A stretch of DNA of 64,000 bases from NCBI GenBank assembly GCA_025738555.1, contig JAOVFP010000003.1, forward strand, positions 5,084,001-5,148,000. Reading direction: 5' to 3'. Each line of letters opens with the position of its first letter. Position 1 is the stretch's first letter. The notes below the pieces were generated by a model. It saw nothing but the letters and a program-made list of their open reading frames with translations, was not told the origin of the DNA and did no database searches. The translations under genes and the position numbers were made by a program. Below, piece by piece: positions 46,708 to 59,076 of the stretch. The DNA is from Cyathus striatus. Lineage: Eukaryota; Basidiomycota; Agaricomycetes; Agaricales; Nidulariaceae.

Positions 46708-49700
46708 TGTAGATGGGGGAGAATTTGACTAGGCACGTCAGTGGGGCTATCTTCTTTTAAGGCGTAATGTTTCGGTTTACGCGAAGATCCCGATGCGGCT
46801 AGAGGACCCCATCTCAAAATTTCCCAAGGGATCCAGGACCTCCATGTGCCTGGCGTGTGCCCGGGCAGACGCTTTCAGATGGCAGAAATATCGTGAAACT
46901 TTCGTCATCCGCATGACAGCATGCTGATTACTTACCCCCTTCGGAACATCTATCGGGAACAGACTTTTATGGCAGTAAGTAGACGGCATTTCTATGACCT
47001 CTAAAATAGCCCTACATCTTATCATTGGAAATACCTTAGAGAGCCCACAACAGTGCACCTGTTCGCGGCACTTGAGCGAAGAATGACGACTGCAAAAATA
47101 TTTTCAGTGGTGGTAACCCTGCCAAGTTGTTTTCCCCCCATAACCATTGCTCCCGTTGCTATCTTATGTGGACTTCATTTCAGTCCGCGCCCTGCCCGCC
47201 AAGATGCAAGTCGATCTTTTCCCAGGGGAGCCGGAGACGATGTGGACAACAAGAAAAGCACACTCTTGTGATAATCTATGTCATCAGGGGTTTCCAATTC
47301 AATTGACTTGAGGAATAGAAGATCATGGAATGGCTCACGATGGGTAACAGTACCGAGGAAACCAGTGATCATGGAGCACATAAAATGATCCGCAAGTATC
47401 AAGTATCTAAAATTGTTATCCAGCCGACGGTACAAAAATATATCCTGTTGCTCTGGAAATGAGTAAGAAACATCCAACGTCAACTTACTCTGGCCAGCCA
47501 GAAACCATACGGAACCATATACAGCACAGTAATACTGATCTCGATGTGTCGATCCCTGTAGAAACCTGAATGAGATATAATGAATTACTGGGACACGTAG
47601 AATGAAATGTTTCCCTATCAGCTTGACCTACTGTTCGGAAGACGGTAAGTATCATGACATTCATTCTGTTTCCCAATAAAATAAACAGGAAATTGCAGAT
47701 ATTGAACATGAAGCGTTATGGTAAATTTTACATACGTACTTCCGAGTTTACTGAAAGTCTGACGCTAAGCCGGGGAATCATTTTCCGCAAGCCCTGCTTG
47801 ATCATATGCGCAGCGGCACAGCCGAAGTGAGTTTCGAACAGGAAACTACTTCCGCCCGCGACGGATACATAGTGAATCTCCGTCCGACAGAAGGCTTCAA
47901 CAATAGCTCTAAACGCCACATTGTAGGCATCGCGATGACTCTGGCATTGACAGATACCTAAACCGAGGATCATACTTTCTGAAAACAAGCTGACCATATC
48001 ATCTTTCTCATCCACCCCAGACGTCATGGAGTGCATATAAGGTATTCGAAGAATATCTAGGAACCAAAGGCTGTTGGTATGTTGGTGGAGAAGTTCCGGT
48101 CGATTCGTATATACAGGATCTCGAAGTAGATAGCAAAAACAGATGGTCAGTTAGCATCATCATCAGATTAGTACGCACCGCAAGGGCGTGCGTAGTGTGG
48201 TAATACTGTCATTATTGACAGACCCAAAATCGAAAAAACACGGAGAACAGAGTCCAGCCACATGGAGTTACAACTCTGTAACGGATGAATGTCGCCGAAG
48301 GTTCGGGCGTCGGGTTGAATAACTTTTGAAAGGAATGATTTCACACAAATCACTGAGAAGTATCAGTTGAACGCCCATCCGAGTCTTTAGTAAGTTTAGT
48401 CCGAGCTGAAACACTGTTCGCCGTAAATAACTTCATCAAGAACATCAAAAAGCCAGCAAGTATCATAGCACCAAGAGTCCATGTGAAAGACCGGTCATTT
48501 TTCTTTTTCGAGGACTATAGATACTGATAGAAATGTGTGTATATCTCAGCTGACACGCGCAGATACACTTCAAGACTCCACGTTCTGCCGTTTGTGTCGT
48601 TGTGCATGTGGTGGCGTTCTACTTTCGAATATGGCGTGTATAAATCCATGCCGATGGAGAGAGAACTAGCCAGACCTATAGCCAGGCACGTCGTCGATAA
48701 GCTTTAATAAGAGTAAGAGAGAACCGTTCATAATGGGGTCGGTCCGCCCACCCGATCTTAAGATCGAATGGTGATAAGGCGTAAGGTTCGCTGGCAAAAA
48801 ATCGCATTACGTCGACGACGGGGCTCCAAAGTTGCGGTAAGAAAAGCTGAGTGCAAAGAATTGCTGATGGTTCATAGACATGAAGCGCGACATGCATGAT
48901 ATCGTGTATGCACTACGCCCACATAGAAGGTTATTTGGACACAAAACGCATACAAAATATCTGGCTTCCAGTGTGGGCGGGGATGCACAATTGGTCACTA
49001 GGGCATGTTTTAAATTATAGCCTCCGGAAGAGAAGAACGACATCGAGGGTCTATGATGGGTTAAGGCAAGATATGCACCCAACCTCTTTTAGAGCACATA
49101 CTTACTGTAAATGCGATAGTTCGAAGTTAAGAACGGATCGATTAAAGCGGCCTTAAAAAGGCAATTTTGTTCAGTAGAAGAACAGATAGATCATGTTGGA
49201 TCAAAAATGCGTTAGCACGGAAGGATCCCATATCTCTCGGCGATTTAGTTCCGTCGATACGGTGGAAACCGGAGGTGAGTTCGTTGTATCAACCTTGAAT
49301 TTCCCTCTTGCAGGACGTTTGGCAGCGGGAGTACGTCCAGGTAGATACATAGACTTGCGTCCAAAGTATCAAACAGATAGACCGTGAGACTCTAGTTGAA
49401 CTTATCCAAAGATGTTTCCTGTACGAGGTACCGTTGCGAAATCCGCCATATGGATTTAGATACGAAAACGGTCCAAAAGGGCGGGAACATCATGCACCAC
49501 CTTCCAGCGAGACTGAACCAGAGCATGTATTCTGTGAAAACGGCCGCGGGCCCACGCGGTTTAATCTGAGAAGGCTTTGCCTCGCCTCGCGCTCCCTCTT
49601 TCGATAGTGGGGCAGGAAACAACCAGTATGATCAGTAGCGAGAGTGTGCCGTGGTAGTTTCTCGTCAGATAAAAATATCTGGTGTCAGAAAAAGCACACA

Positions 49701-51060
49701 AGAGCACCTGGTTTCTAGAACGTAGAAACCATTCCGATCACTGTCAATCTGAGGGATTGCGAGGAGTTACGGATATACGTGCTAGGGTGGACTGTAGGCG
49801 GCGAAGAGAATTCGTGTGTGAGTAAAGTCTTTCCATTGCGTTTGCAAATGAATCCATATGGACAACAAGTTCAATTACTGGACCAGGGCACAAAGCTGTA
49901 CTTGAAGACACTAGAGAATACGTCATACCCCAAGTGTAGGGGTTAGAAATTGGCCACGTATAGCAAATTTTCCAGGTTCGTAAAACCCACAGAATTCTGG
50001 CGTTGAAAGCTTGGGAGTAGAAAGAAGCAATATTGATAGTAGAAAATGACTGCCCCAGGTATCCATTCCGCAGACTGAGATTGGAACTGCGGCAAGGATC
50101 AATCACATAAGGTACAAGCAAGAGCTTGCCATCGGAGCTCCTTGAATCCTTGACGGCACCTAAACAATATATCTTTGCCATCGACAATGAGAGTGATGGA
50201 TAAGACGTAATAATTCATAGGGATGAAGCAATAATCTATAGAACGTTCAAAAGCTGAGTGACCACCTGTGTCGTTATTGGATGGGTATACAGTCAAATAC
50301 CGACGAAGATCTTGAAAGGGGAAGTGAAGTTACTGTCGGGAACTAATCTCCCAACGCAGATCCTCCTGGTATGAGCGATGGATAACATTTGCTATTGGCG
50401 TAATGAAATCCACTATAACTTGACTAAAGTGCCGTCCATTCGTTAGCCTAGGACGGAAAAAGAGGGCCTACTCGGTTGTAACGGAGGCGGGGGACGGATA
50501 AGCTTGTATGTCAATGTCATTTCCAGGATATCGTCGAAGAATCGAATGGATATATCAACCTTGATACTCTTCCCTCCAGGAAACAGGGTTCATGCAGTAA
50601 TGTTCTTCTCGACGCACGGTCACGTAAGGCATACCTGCTCTTGTACCCATGACATGTCAGAAACAGCCGTTCTATACTTTCATACCCAATATGTGAAAGA
50701 GGAGGGAAAGGAAAGACATATGTGGTGGAGCGGAACATGAAGGAGTGGGGAGTGTTCAACATGTGAATGCCACGTGAACACACAAAACAAAGGGACCCCA
50801 GAAACCAGCCCCGCATTACGGCACGGGATGTTTGGTGCCGGAAACGTGTTCTTGACCCTCATCTACGTACCGCATACACCTGGATTTCCTACTTCTCTGT
50901 CTGCTGCTCACGGTAACTACTCAGGTCCATATCTTGTTTATGTAGCATATTCAGTATGCCAGATCAAACCCTCAAGCAAAGGAAACGCTCAGATTATGTT
51001 TATGTCCTAGAATACCGCACACGTTGGTTTGTCTTTATTGTATCGTTTCGCAAAAATTGA
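46708..51060. other. Long gene-poor stretch
   Basis: More than 4 kb with no gene I can support. Minus-strand frames at 47485-48036, 48168-48353 and 49744-50187 encode hydrophobic pieces that do not join into a recognisable protein. Fragments of decayed membrane-protein genes are possible but unproven. The first 60 bp include a TTAAAAG-like site upstream of the peptide precursor. Confidence 0.4.
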
Positions 51061-51065
51061 CACTT

Positions 51066-51559
51066 ATGTACACGAGAAGGAGTGATAACGACCAGTATTC
51101 ACACATGAACAACTCCATTCTACTATCATCTTTTCGATTCAATCGTTAATACATACCTCATTGAGCACTGCGGACTTAACCCCACAACATCGCCTCTCAT
51201 CGGACTGGTCGTATCATCCTATTGCCAGGTACCTCCTTGACTGTTCTAATGCATCATTAACAATACACTTCTAATCTATTTTTAATTATATTCAGTTCTT
51301 CGCGCCTGTCTCCTTTCCCGAAGTCCTACAGCTCGGACTACGCGTAGACAGATTGGGTACCAGCTCAGTATCCTACGAAGTGGGCGTCTTCTCCAACGGC
51401 AAGGACATTCCATCTGCTGTGGGCGGCTATACCCACGTATTTGTTGACAGAACAACACGGAAAAGCAATGCGCTGGGGGACGAAACGAAGCGGGGTTTAC
51501 AAAAACTGTTACCACATGCCGCTTCCGATACACCGTCGTCTGTGAATTCGAAACTGTAA
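51066..51559 (+). pseudogene. Hotdog-fold thioesterase fragment, frameshifted
   Basis: Resembles the 4-hydroxybenzoyl-CoA thioesterase/YbgC-like acyl-CoA thioesterase family. The catalytic region reads SDNDQYSHMNNSI, then, one base out of frame, YYHLFDSIVNTYLIEHCGLN and PLIGLVVSSYCQ. An apparent intron (about 51228-51297) leads to FFAPVSFPEVLQLGLRVDRL, SYEVGVFSNGKDIPSAVGGY and HVFVDRTTRKSNALGDE, ending at 51559. The extra base at 51117-51120 creates an early stop at the following in-frame TAA. The usual N-terminal strand before the catalytic Asp is not found upstream. I read it as a 5'-truncated, frameshifted pseudogene. A sequencing error plus an unseen first exon is the alternative. Confidence 0.7.
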
Positions 51560-53232
51560 AAACTATTGTTCGAGATTATAGAAATTGTTGACGGTGAGAA
51601 CGTAAATGCACAGCAGATGTGTTGGGTCTCATTTCTTGAAGCTTCTAGCTTTGAGCACCACATGGGTACGTCGTGCACGCAGTTCTTCGAGGTTGACATC
51701 GCCGACTAGTCCACTCTGGCTTTAGTGTGTAAATTTGACTCGCGTAGGTTAGCGTAGGTTCCCGAAACCTGTGCCAGCCAGAGGTTCTAATTCACATATG
51801 GGCATTTCCCTGGAATAGAAAGAGGCACGCCATCATCCATGCGCTCGAGACCCAAGAACCAACGCTAAATATAGCCTGAACAGTGTCAGACGGCGATAAT
51901 GCTTAAAGCTTGAAGTTCATATCATGTAGGCGATGGCGCTACGCGTTCCGGAAATGTCAACCCCGGGAAATAATACCGTCATTCATAATTGATGAGTACT
52001 TTATAGGCAAGATTCAACATTACAATACAGTCATCTGTACCCATCTTAATTTGAAGTTCTGACATGACTGCATAATGGATACGATAAACTTGCAATAACG
52101 AAGATACACTACCCAACTGGAGAACAATAGGGAACGAATGCTATCTTTCGCGATTTATTAGGCAAGGCTTCAAACTACAACGCCCAACATTGACAGCCAT
52201 ATTGATTTCAACTTTAAATGTTGGCATGACCACATGGTTGATAACCTTATAATACGAAATCACATCACAGGAAACATTAGCGTTTGAAGCTCAAAGCTTG
52301 AAATCTCATTGGATTAATGCTGTCAACCCCTCCTCGCGAGTCCCCATCCTACTCCCAAAAGCAATGCTATTACTCACAGTTACCAAGAACTTCATAAGTA
52401 GGTATTACTTAAGCAAGGATACGATGCCTAGCGCTACTCGACAGTGATATTGGTTTTAGCTTGAAGTTGAGTCGCATAACCACATGGTGGATTCTAACCT
52501 TACAATAAATGACTGTACTGGATAACACTAGCCTCAAAGCAATAGCATTACTCACAGTTACTAATACTGGTATTAGTTTGCCTTCAATATTACCACCCAT
52601 ACCCAGCGCCACCTCGACAGCAATATTGGTTTCACCTTGAAATTGTGACATGTCCATATGGTAAATAGCCTTAGCGTCAGGAATTCGGCATTTCCTTATG
52701 AAGATTTACTTAAAGCGGTTTGTAAGTAAAAATCATTGAATGTCTTTTATTACTGAAAATTCATAGTGGTGATTGATTCTATGCCAGGCTTTTATCTATT
52801 CTTCAAATTACTTGGACTCAAGCACCAGATTTGTATAATACCCACTACGCCCCTTTATTCAGAACGGTTAATGCTCCTGAAATTACTTAGACTCGAGTAC
52901 CGGTAACACGAGCGCCTACCATCTTGACATCAACACTGGACCCCTCTATTCCAGAAAGGTTAAAGCTACGAATACACACTATTACTAACTGCTACTATGT
53001 ACTAAACGTCTAGAAATAATGCATGGATAAAAAGTTCATATGAATAAATAACAACCTACACTACCCACCCAAAAGTGAGCACACCCAAAAAAAAAACCAA
53101 AAAGAAAAGTCGAAGCAAGAGAGTTTTGACCTAGATCGCAAGCAACTTTATACATGACAAGATTTTTCGCCGTCCGTCGTTCTCATCTGGTTCAACACAT
53201 TACACCGTAGGGTGTAATCTCCACGATGGCGC
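51560..53232. other. Intergenic with degenerate repeats
   Basis: AT-rich and without coding potential. It contains the tandem repeats listed at 52015-52680, and similar ACTTAGACTCGAG/ACTTGGACTCAAG blocks near 52810 and 52890. Confidence 0.45.
52015..52680. repeat. Degenerate tandem repeat, about four copies
   Basis: Four related blocks (about 52015-52100, 52167-52265, 52418-52512, 52594-52680) share a TTGATTTCA/TTGGTTTTAG stretch, a TTGAAGTT-like segment, and then a (GA)C(C)ACATGG(T)-like segment. AGCAATGCTATTACTCACAG near 52360 recurs nearly unchanged near 52540, giving a period of about 178 bp for the last two copies. Non-coding. Confidence 0.5.
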
Positions 53233-55467
53233 CTAGTAGTCCTCATCTTCCTCCATAGACTCAGTAGGGACAAACGACATCTTTAGCCTATCCGGATTCA
53301 TCACCCTCGCATACTCCAAGAACAACCTACGCCCACCATCAGATCAGCACCCACATCCACTTCTCAGAAATAGATAAAAAGACCCACCTAAACATATACG
53401 CCGTCAGATCCTCCTTCCTCCAAAACAGCTTACTCCACTCCCTCCCAGCATACGCAATTTCTTTGCCATAGCATCATGCGAATTCTTCCCCGCCTGATCG
53501 CCCCGGAAGAAAAGCAGGGAGTCATACAAATCCGTAAGATCGACGTGCACGGGGACGTAGTGCACCCACGGCTGGATGCGGTCCGTGTACCATTCAGGGT
53601 AAACTGTGGATTTGAAGATGAGAGAGTTGGAGGTGATGAGACGTTTGAAACGGGATGACCAGCCGTTTCCGTCCACCTATTTAATTTTAGTGATAAGAGC
53701 AGGAGAAAAGAAGGAGGACGCACATCAATAATATACTTATACCTCCCCGCCATCCAATTATCATGAGGTCTCCTAAACTCGAATATTTTCTCGAGCTCCT
53801 CACACATCTCAGGCGAACAACTAACCGCATCAGGCGTGAACGCAACATCTGCCACAGCGGGCGCAACGCGCACCTTGCGCACCTCCACACTCTCCCCTAC
53901 CCTCTCGTCTTCCCCCGCAGTGGGTAACAAAAGCGACACATTACCGCCAAGTTTATTCGCCCAATCGACTAGCCTCTCCCGATGGGCACTCCGCCACCGC
54001 TTATTCCCATGCCATATCCCCGTCGTCCGCCCACGCCACTGCAGCCTCTCATCATGCTTATCCTCCCACTCGGGATCATCGTTTCTCGGATATATATCCT
54101 CAACCCAATTAATGGACATGGCGGGCATAATATCCTGATGGAGCATAGTGGGACACCAGCTGAACTGTGGGATGAGCTTCTGATGCGGGACGGGCCCAGT
54201 GTCATGGGATAGGAACTGCCCGTGCATCTTCAGGAGCTCCGGGTGGTGGCATGGGTCCATTGCTAGGCGGTGGTTGTGGACGAAGACCTTCTTGTCACGC
54301 GGGGGAGGGCGTGCATCGAGATCGACAGGTTCTTCCCATGCTTTGGTGGATGGCGGGCAGGCGGAGATCCACCCGTGCAGTTTGGTTTGAGGAGGATCGC
54401 TTAGGTCAATAACTGCACGGAGTGAGATCAGGTGGGCGAGAGAGTGGAGAGGAATAACGTACAAGTGCCTTCGGCAGCGGCTTTCAATGCCCTCTCTTTC
54501 AGCTCGTAATCGGCATGCAGATTTGGGTTGTCGTGCGGCGAGAACACAGCTCTGAATGCCGGGATGTACGCCTCCACGTCCTCTAGCAGCTCCATGACTT
54601 CGAACGCTCCTTTTGCAAGGACAAAGCGCGCCTGCTCGTTCTCCGGGGACGTGTAGTTGAGGAGACCAATAAGAGTGTCGACCTCTTTTCCTATGGTAAA
54701 GGAGTCCTCGTGGGCCTCCCAATCGCTCTGGATCTGCTGCAGCTCAATGGGGTCGATGCCCCAGAATGGCTCGAGGTCATGGTAGATCTGATCATACTCG
54801 TCCGGGAGCTGAACATTGTTTTGTTCGACATATGCCCACCTAAAACGCGTAAGGATAAAATAAGACATGATAAAGCGATAACGTACCAATGATCAAAACC
54901 GAAAGGCGGATCGCGCTTGTACCTCCTCTTGTACTCAGCGACGGCCTCCTGAAGGGTGTTGCTGGCTTTATCAAGCTTTCGAGCCCACTCCTCCTCGGCG
55001 TTCTTGACGAGTTCGAAAATAGGATGCGGGCCGTTCGGGTTAACCTCCAACAGGCCATCCTGGCGATAAGTGTGTTTTTCCAAGGGAGGTAACTTCTTCC
55101 CCTCCTTGTCTCCGACGTTCCCAGCGCCCATGTCCTCGGCCATCTTCTTCTTGCCAGCAAGCTGGGGTGCTCCATTCTGGAGGATCTCACCGGTGCTAGG
55201 GTCGAAGACTGGGTACCTGTCGTTGTCGATGTCGGTTGGATCGGCCTGGAGGGCGAGAACGGTGCGGGTTGTGCGAGCCCATGCGGTGCGGGTGCGGGTG
55301 ATGGTGACAGGGTCGGGAACGATGCTGGGGCCAGGGCGGGAGGAGGCGACGAAGGAGAGGGAGTCCTTGAAGTGGGTTGCGAGAAAGACGGTGATGGAGA
55401 GGATGGCGAGGATGGAGAGTGGGCGGCGGAGGGAGATGGTGCGTCGTGTGTTGTGGAGGACGCGCAT
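53233..55467 (-). CDS. GT90/CAP10-domain glycosyltransferase
   Basis: Type II Golgi membrane protein with a CAP10 (glycosyltransferase family 90) domain, similar in layout to fungal beta-1,2-xylosyltransferases. It starts MRVLHNTRRTISLRRPLSIL, with a signal anchor (PLSILAILSITVFLATHF), then a Pro/Arg-rich stem and RYKRDPPFGFDHW spliced to WAYVEQNNVQLPDEY. The domain proceeds through DLSDPPQTKLHGWISACPPS, LIPQFSWCPTMLHQDIMPAM and WRGRTTGIWHGNKRWRSAHR. The CAP10 signature follows: NWMAGRYKYIIDVDGNGW, SSRFKRLITSNSLIFKST, YPEWYTDRIQPWVHYVPVHV and DLYDSLLFFRGD. It ends PTESMEEDEDY. Introns are short and GT-AG. It appears intact. The acceptor glycan (capsule-like or cell-wall polymer, or protein glycan) is not known. 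Confidence 0.92.
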
Positions 55468-56172
55468 GGTTGGAGGGGGGAAGGGGAAACAAGACTCTCG
55501 GAGGGACAGAGGACAGATGCAGGTATTTTATTTTAGACTCTAGAGACCGGACATATGGCTGGGCGGAAAGAGCCCTGAGTGAGACAGGATGATAGATGAT
55601 TTATTTTTTAGCCCGTACCTGAATACAACACACGGATAATTGAAATTTCAATTTACTTACATATATATTCTCTTTCCATAACTCTCTCCTCCATCTCTCC
55701 ATCTCTCCCCTCCACCTCCATTCTCCAATTCTGAGAAAGGGGCTGACCACCACCACGCCCACTTCTCAGAGCTTATCGATTATCAACCCGCTCTGACAGC
55801 GGCAATGACAGCACACTGACTGTTCGTTGCAATGCCACCATGACCGTCAGCGATGCCAAGTTGGCGCTTCCGGCGCTCGCACGTTGTCGCACCCACGAGT
55901 CAGGATAGTCTCGGTGGCGCACTCCGCTGGCCATCGTATGAGAGAGGCGCTGGGGCTGCCCTCGATTACGGACCGACTATCCCCGACAGATACGCGACTG
56001 ATCTCAATCGCCCATCCGGAGTCAAAAATATATAATGACATAAACCACATGTTCCACGGGTTCATGAATGTTTGCCTCAAGGCTTCTCCGATCTAGTCGA
56101 ATATCCAAATGACTAGATAATAGCGTGCTTTCTTATATCTAAACAAAGACCTTTAGTCATCTCTCCAACACC
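55468..56172. other. Intergenic between GT90 and PNPOx copy 1
   Basis: Divergent promoter region. It includes CT-rich runs near 55680-55730. Short frames at 55827-56096 have no motif. Confidence 0.5.
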
Positions 56173-57023
56173 ATGGGCCAATTCTTCGACGAAATCCCCC
56201 CTTCCATTTCCCAATGGATCCAGCAACAAAAGATGTTCTGGGTAGCCACCGCGCCCCTCGCCGAGGACGGACACGTTAACATCTCCCCAAAAGGCACCCT
56301 GGGCACATTCCACGTCGTCGACTACCAGACCGTATGGTACGAAGACCTCACCGGGAGCGGGTGCGAGACCATCTCCCATCTACGCGAAAACGGCAGAATT
56401 ACAATCATGTTCCACGCCTTCGACGGCCCGCCGCAGATCGTGCGCCTCTTTGGCAAGGGGACCGTATACGAATTCGGGACACCCGAATACGAGGAACTCC
56501 TCCCTGTATCGAAACGCCAAGCGGGCTCGCGCGCAGTGATCATGGTAGACGTGCATAAAGTCGGCTCTGTAAGCCCCCTTCTTTCCCCTCTTCTCTTCAC
56601 TTCTACACCGTACTAACGCCATCCCAGTCCTGCGGGTTCTCCATTCCATTCTACGACTTCCGTTCGGATAGGATGAAGTTGCATATTATGGCAGCGAACA
56701 AGGAGCTGCAAGACATTTCTGCCGAATCATGCCTCACCACTCCCGCCGAGCCCCCGCGCCCCAAAACGGGACTAAAAGGGTACTGGTTTAAGCATAACGC
56801 GCGTTCTATCGACGGGTTACCCGCTTTGGAAACCGCATATGAGAGTATCATTAAATTCGAGAGGGACGAGTGGGAGGCGAAGAGGGAGAAGGACGACGAG
56901 ACGCCTCGTGGGATGACCGTGAAGAAAGAAAGACAAGGTGGGAACGGGGAGATGGTGATTTGGGGATTTATGTTGGGTGTAGCTGCTAGTGCTGCTGTTG
57001 GGCTGTTGAGGAGGAGAGTGTAG
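56173..57023 (+). CDS. PNPOx-like flavoprotein, copy 1 (tail-anchored)
   Basis: Pyridoxamine 5'-phosphate oxidase-like (split-barrel, FMN-binding) protein of 263 residues with a C-terminal membrane helix. The substrate is unknown. It starts MGQFFDEIPPSISQWIQQQK, then MFWVATAPLAEDGHVNISPK (the FMN-binding strand of the family), VWYEDLTGSGCETISHLREN, GRITIMFHAFDGPPQIVRLF and GTVYEFGTPEYEELLPV. One intron (56569-56627) precedes SCGFSIPFYDFRSDRM. The C-terminal end is a hydrophobic anchor (MVIWGFMLGVAASAAVGLL) followed by RRRV. Fewer introns than in the other copies (one rather than three) suggests intron loss or gain between paralogues. It appears intact. Confidence 0.88.
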
Positions 57024-57426
57024 ACCTGTGGGTGCGTTTTGTATTTTATGTATTGTTACATAGATGTATGTAAAAGTTGAAGTTACTATTCTATGTATAG
57101 AACACTGTTATCTGATAAACTTTAGGTTTGTAATGTGGTTTTGTACGAGTAGATGATGCTGGTCGGGTGTGTCACCGAAGTTCGAACCCAACTCAAATCG
57201 ACACTTCAGCGCTGTGCACACTGCATTACCATGACATTCGAGCCAAAGTCAAAGACTTCCGAATCTATTTCTATCACTGTCGACCACAACTGAGATGGGG
57301 GATAGTAATCTGTATTGTTGCAAACAATTATTTGGGAAGACCCTTGATATGTCAATCTTCTCTGTTCAAGGTCGCGAAGCTGCCAAACAAATTTAGAATC
57401 TGCGCTGAACTATCGAATCATTGTCC

Positions 57427-58634
57427 GGTGATGTGTCCCCTGTTACTATTCGATTCACAGATCTGGTCCAAATACGGAAATTGCTGATGCCGGCGAAACC
57501 CGGGAACACGCTGGTTCATTCTCACAACTGAACCAAGTGTTTGGCATTGGCCTCCCGTTGTTTGGCTGCGTGCCGCCTTGTGTGTGCGAGAGAAAGGTGC
57601 CCTTGAGGAGCACCACAGTAGGCATTGCGCTAATGGCATCTTGAATGCACGAGTAAATATTTTCCAGTATTTTATGGAAGCCATGATATAGCTAGATTCA
57701 TGTAAAATTAAGATAAATGGAATAAAAATGCGATATTAAATGTAGAACCAGTGGTTTTTAATTGTGTTCAATATACTTACCAGTAAGCACAAAGTTTTTG
57801 GTCTCATCTTGATTAACATCCCATGCTTGTTGAATATGATTTAAGTAATATAGTAATGTACACTGATTCTATGTAATGTTAGAAGTTGTGCAACTTGTAG
57901 CACCAAATGTCAAATGAAATTTATATAATAGTAGAAATACAGTGTTTTTATGACTATTTAAATGTGCCCCAGTACGAAATAAGAGCCTAAATAATGTATG
58001 ATAACCACTGGAAAGATTTGCAAAGGAAAAAGAATACAAGTGACCAGAAAGGTTAGAGATGAAATACTTACAATATTTAAATGATACTTGCTACAACTGA
58101 AGGAAAATATTAATAATTGACATGATAGTACACCTAAAATCACCAAGGAATGCAGACTAAAACATACATAACTGAGCAATGGTCTCATGGCAAAAGAAGG
58201 TGTGTGACAGAAAGGAATAACACGATAATAATGTTGATCTAAGCACATAAAGGTTTCACCACAGTGTGCCTCACGATATTATGTTTCTTTTTATTTCTCT
58301 TTATTCATATGTTTACCTTTCTCCATTTTACTTACTGTACACCCCAGTGGCACTCTTAGACAGTATATATAGACATTAGATACATCATTACACCTCAGCC
58401 TCAGTACTCAGTCATTGTATTCATACATTGCACTGAGGTGAGATATCTTACTTACTGTTCCTCTGTAACTCTTACTTACCTGACACATAGATATAATATC
58501 TAACTACTCTCCTCATGTGTATAGACTAAACTTATAGATATCTATTTCTACAAATAACAACATAAACTTAAGATAACTGACGCACACAGGGCCACAAATT
58601 TACATTAGTAATACTTAAGTAACAGTAATATTGG
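57427..58634. mobile_element. 1.2 kb insertion with 10-bp target-site duplication
   Basis: ATCATTGTCC occurs at both borders (57417-57426 and 58635-58644). The homologous region before copy 3 (near 60415-60440) runs straight through as ATCGTTGTTCTAGAGTATTC, with no insertion, so it is a natural empty site. The 1208-bp insert is very AT-rich after about 57700 and has no coding frame. It contains a TATA-like sequence near 58360 and short TGTTAC/GTAACA ends set slightly inside each border. The element class is unclear. A 10-bp duplication fits Mutator-like DNA elements, while the composition could also suit an LTR remnant. Confidence 0.75.
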
Positions 58635-58967
58635 ATCATTGTCCAAGAGTATTCAAGCCTATTGGATTTGTGTATCAGCAATATTTTTCCTTGCTCTAAA
58701 ATAAACCTTGCAACGCTCGTTTTAAGTTCTTTCAGACAAGCATCTGGATGATGTTGTTCTAAGTGGCGCGTATCAGATACTTAGCTATTCTAGTTGCCGG
58801 GTGGAGTACGTGTTCCTCGTATTCTGACACCATTCGGCGCTGGCTCCGCATTCAACCGCTACGTCTTTCCAATTTACTCATTGTACCAAACGAGCGATTA
58901 AACTCACTGCGTGCCAGTAACAAAACATGCACCACTGATGCGCTACCAGGGATCTAGGGACTGGAAC

Positions 58968-58976
58968 TATATATAT
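58968..58976 (+). promoter_or_regulatory. TATA-like site, PNPOx copy 2
   Basis: CTATATATATG lies about 107 bp upstream of the ATG at 59077, and the same site occurs at the same distance before copy 3. It is followed by a block shared by both promoters. Confidence 0.45.
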
Positions 58977-59076
58977 GTAACCTCTTCCTGAAAGTAAATC
59001 ATACCCCGCCTCACCTACGAAAACCTTACTCACAATCCATCTCCATTCACAAACAACTTCTACCGAGCTTGACACC

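Larger units (their letters stand above)
57024..59076. other. Intergenic between PNPOx copies 1 and 2, with an insertion
   Basis: Holds the upstream half of the copy 2 duplication unit interrupted by a 1.2 kb insertion (57427-58634, listed separately). No gene recognised. The last 100 bp contain a TATA-like site and CCTCACCT-containing sequence shared with copy 3. Confidence 0.6.

Noticed and set aside
47485..50187. Hydrophobic minus-strand frames suggesting a membrane protein
   Set aside because: The pieces do not join through plausible introns and match no family I can identify. They may be decayed fragments.
57170..57200. GTTCGAACCC resembling a tRNA B box
   Set aside because: No A box at the right distance and no cloverleaf stems.
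57440..58623. Solo LTR bounded by TGTTAC and GTAACA inside the insertion
   Set aside because: The flanks of these inner ends do not match each other, whereas the 10-bp repeat a few bases outside does and agrees with the empty site. The LTR reading is kept only as a possibility.
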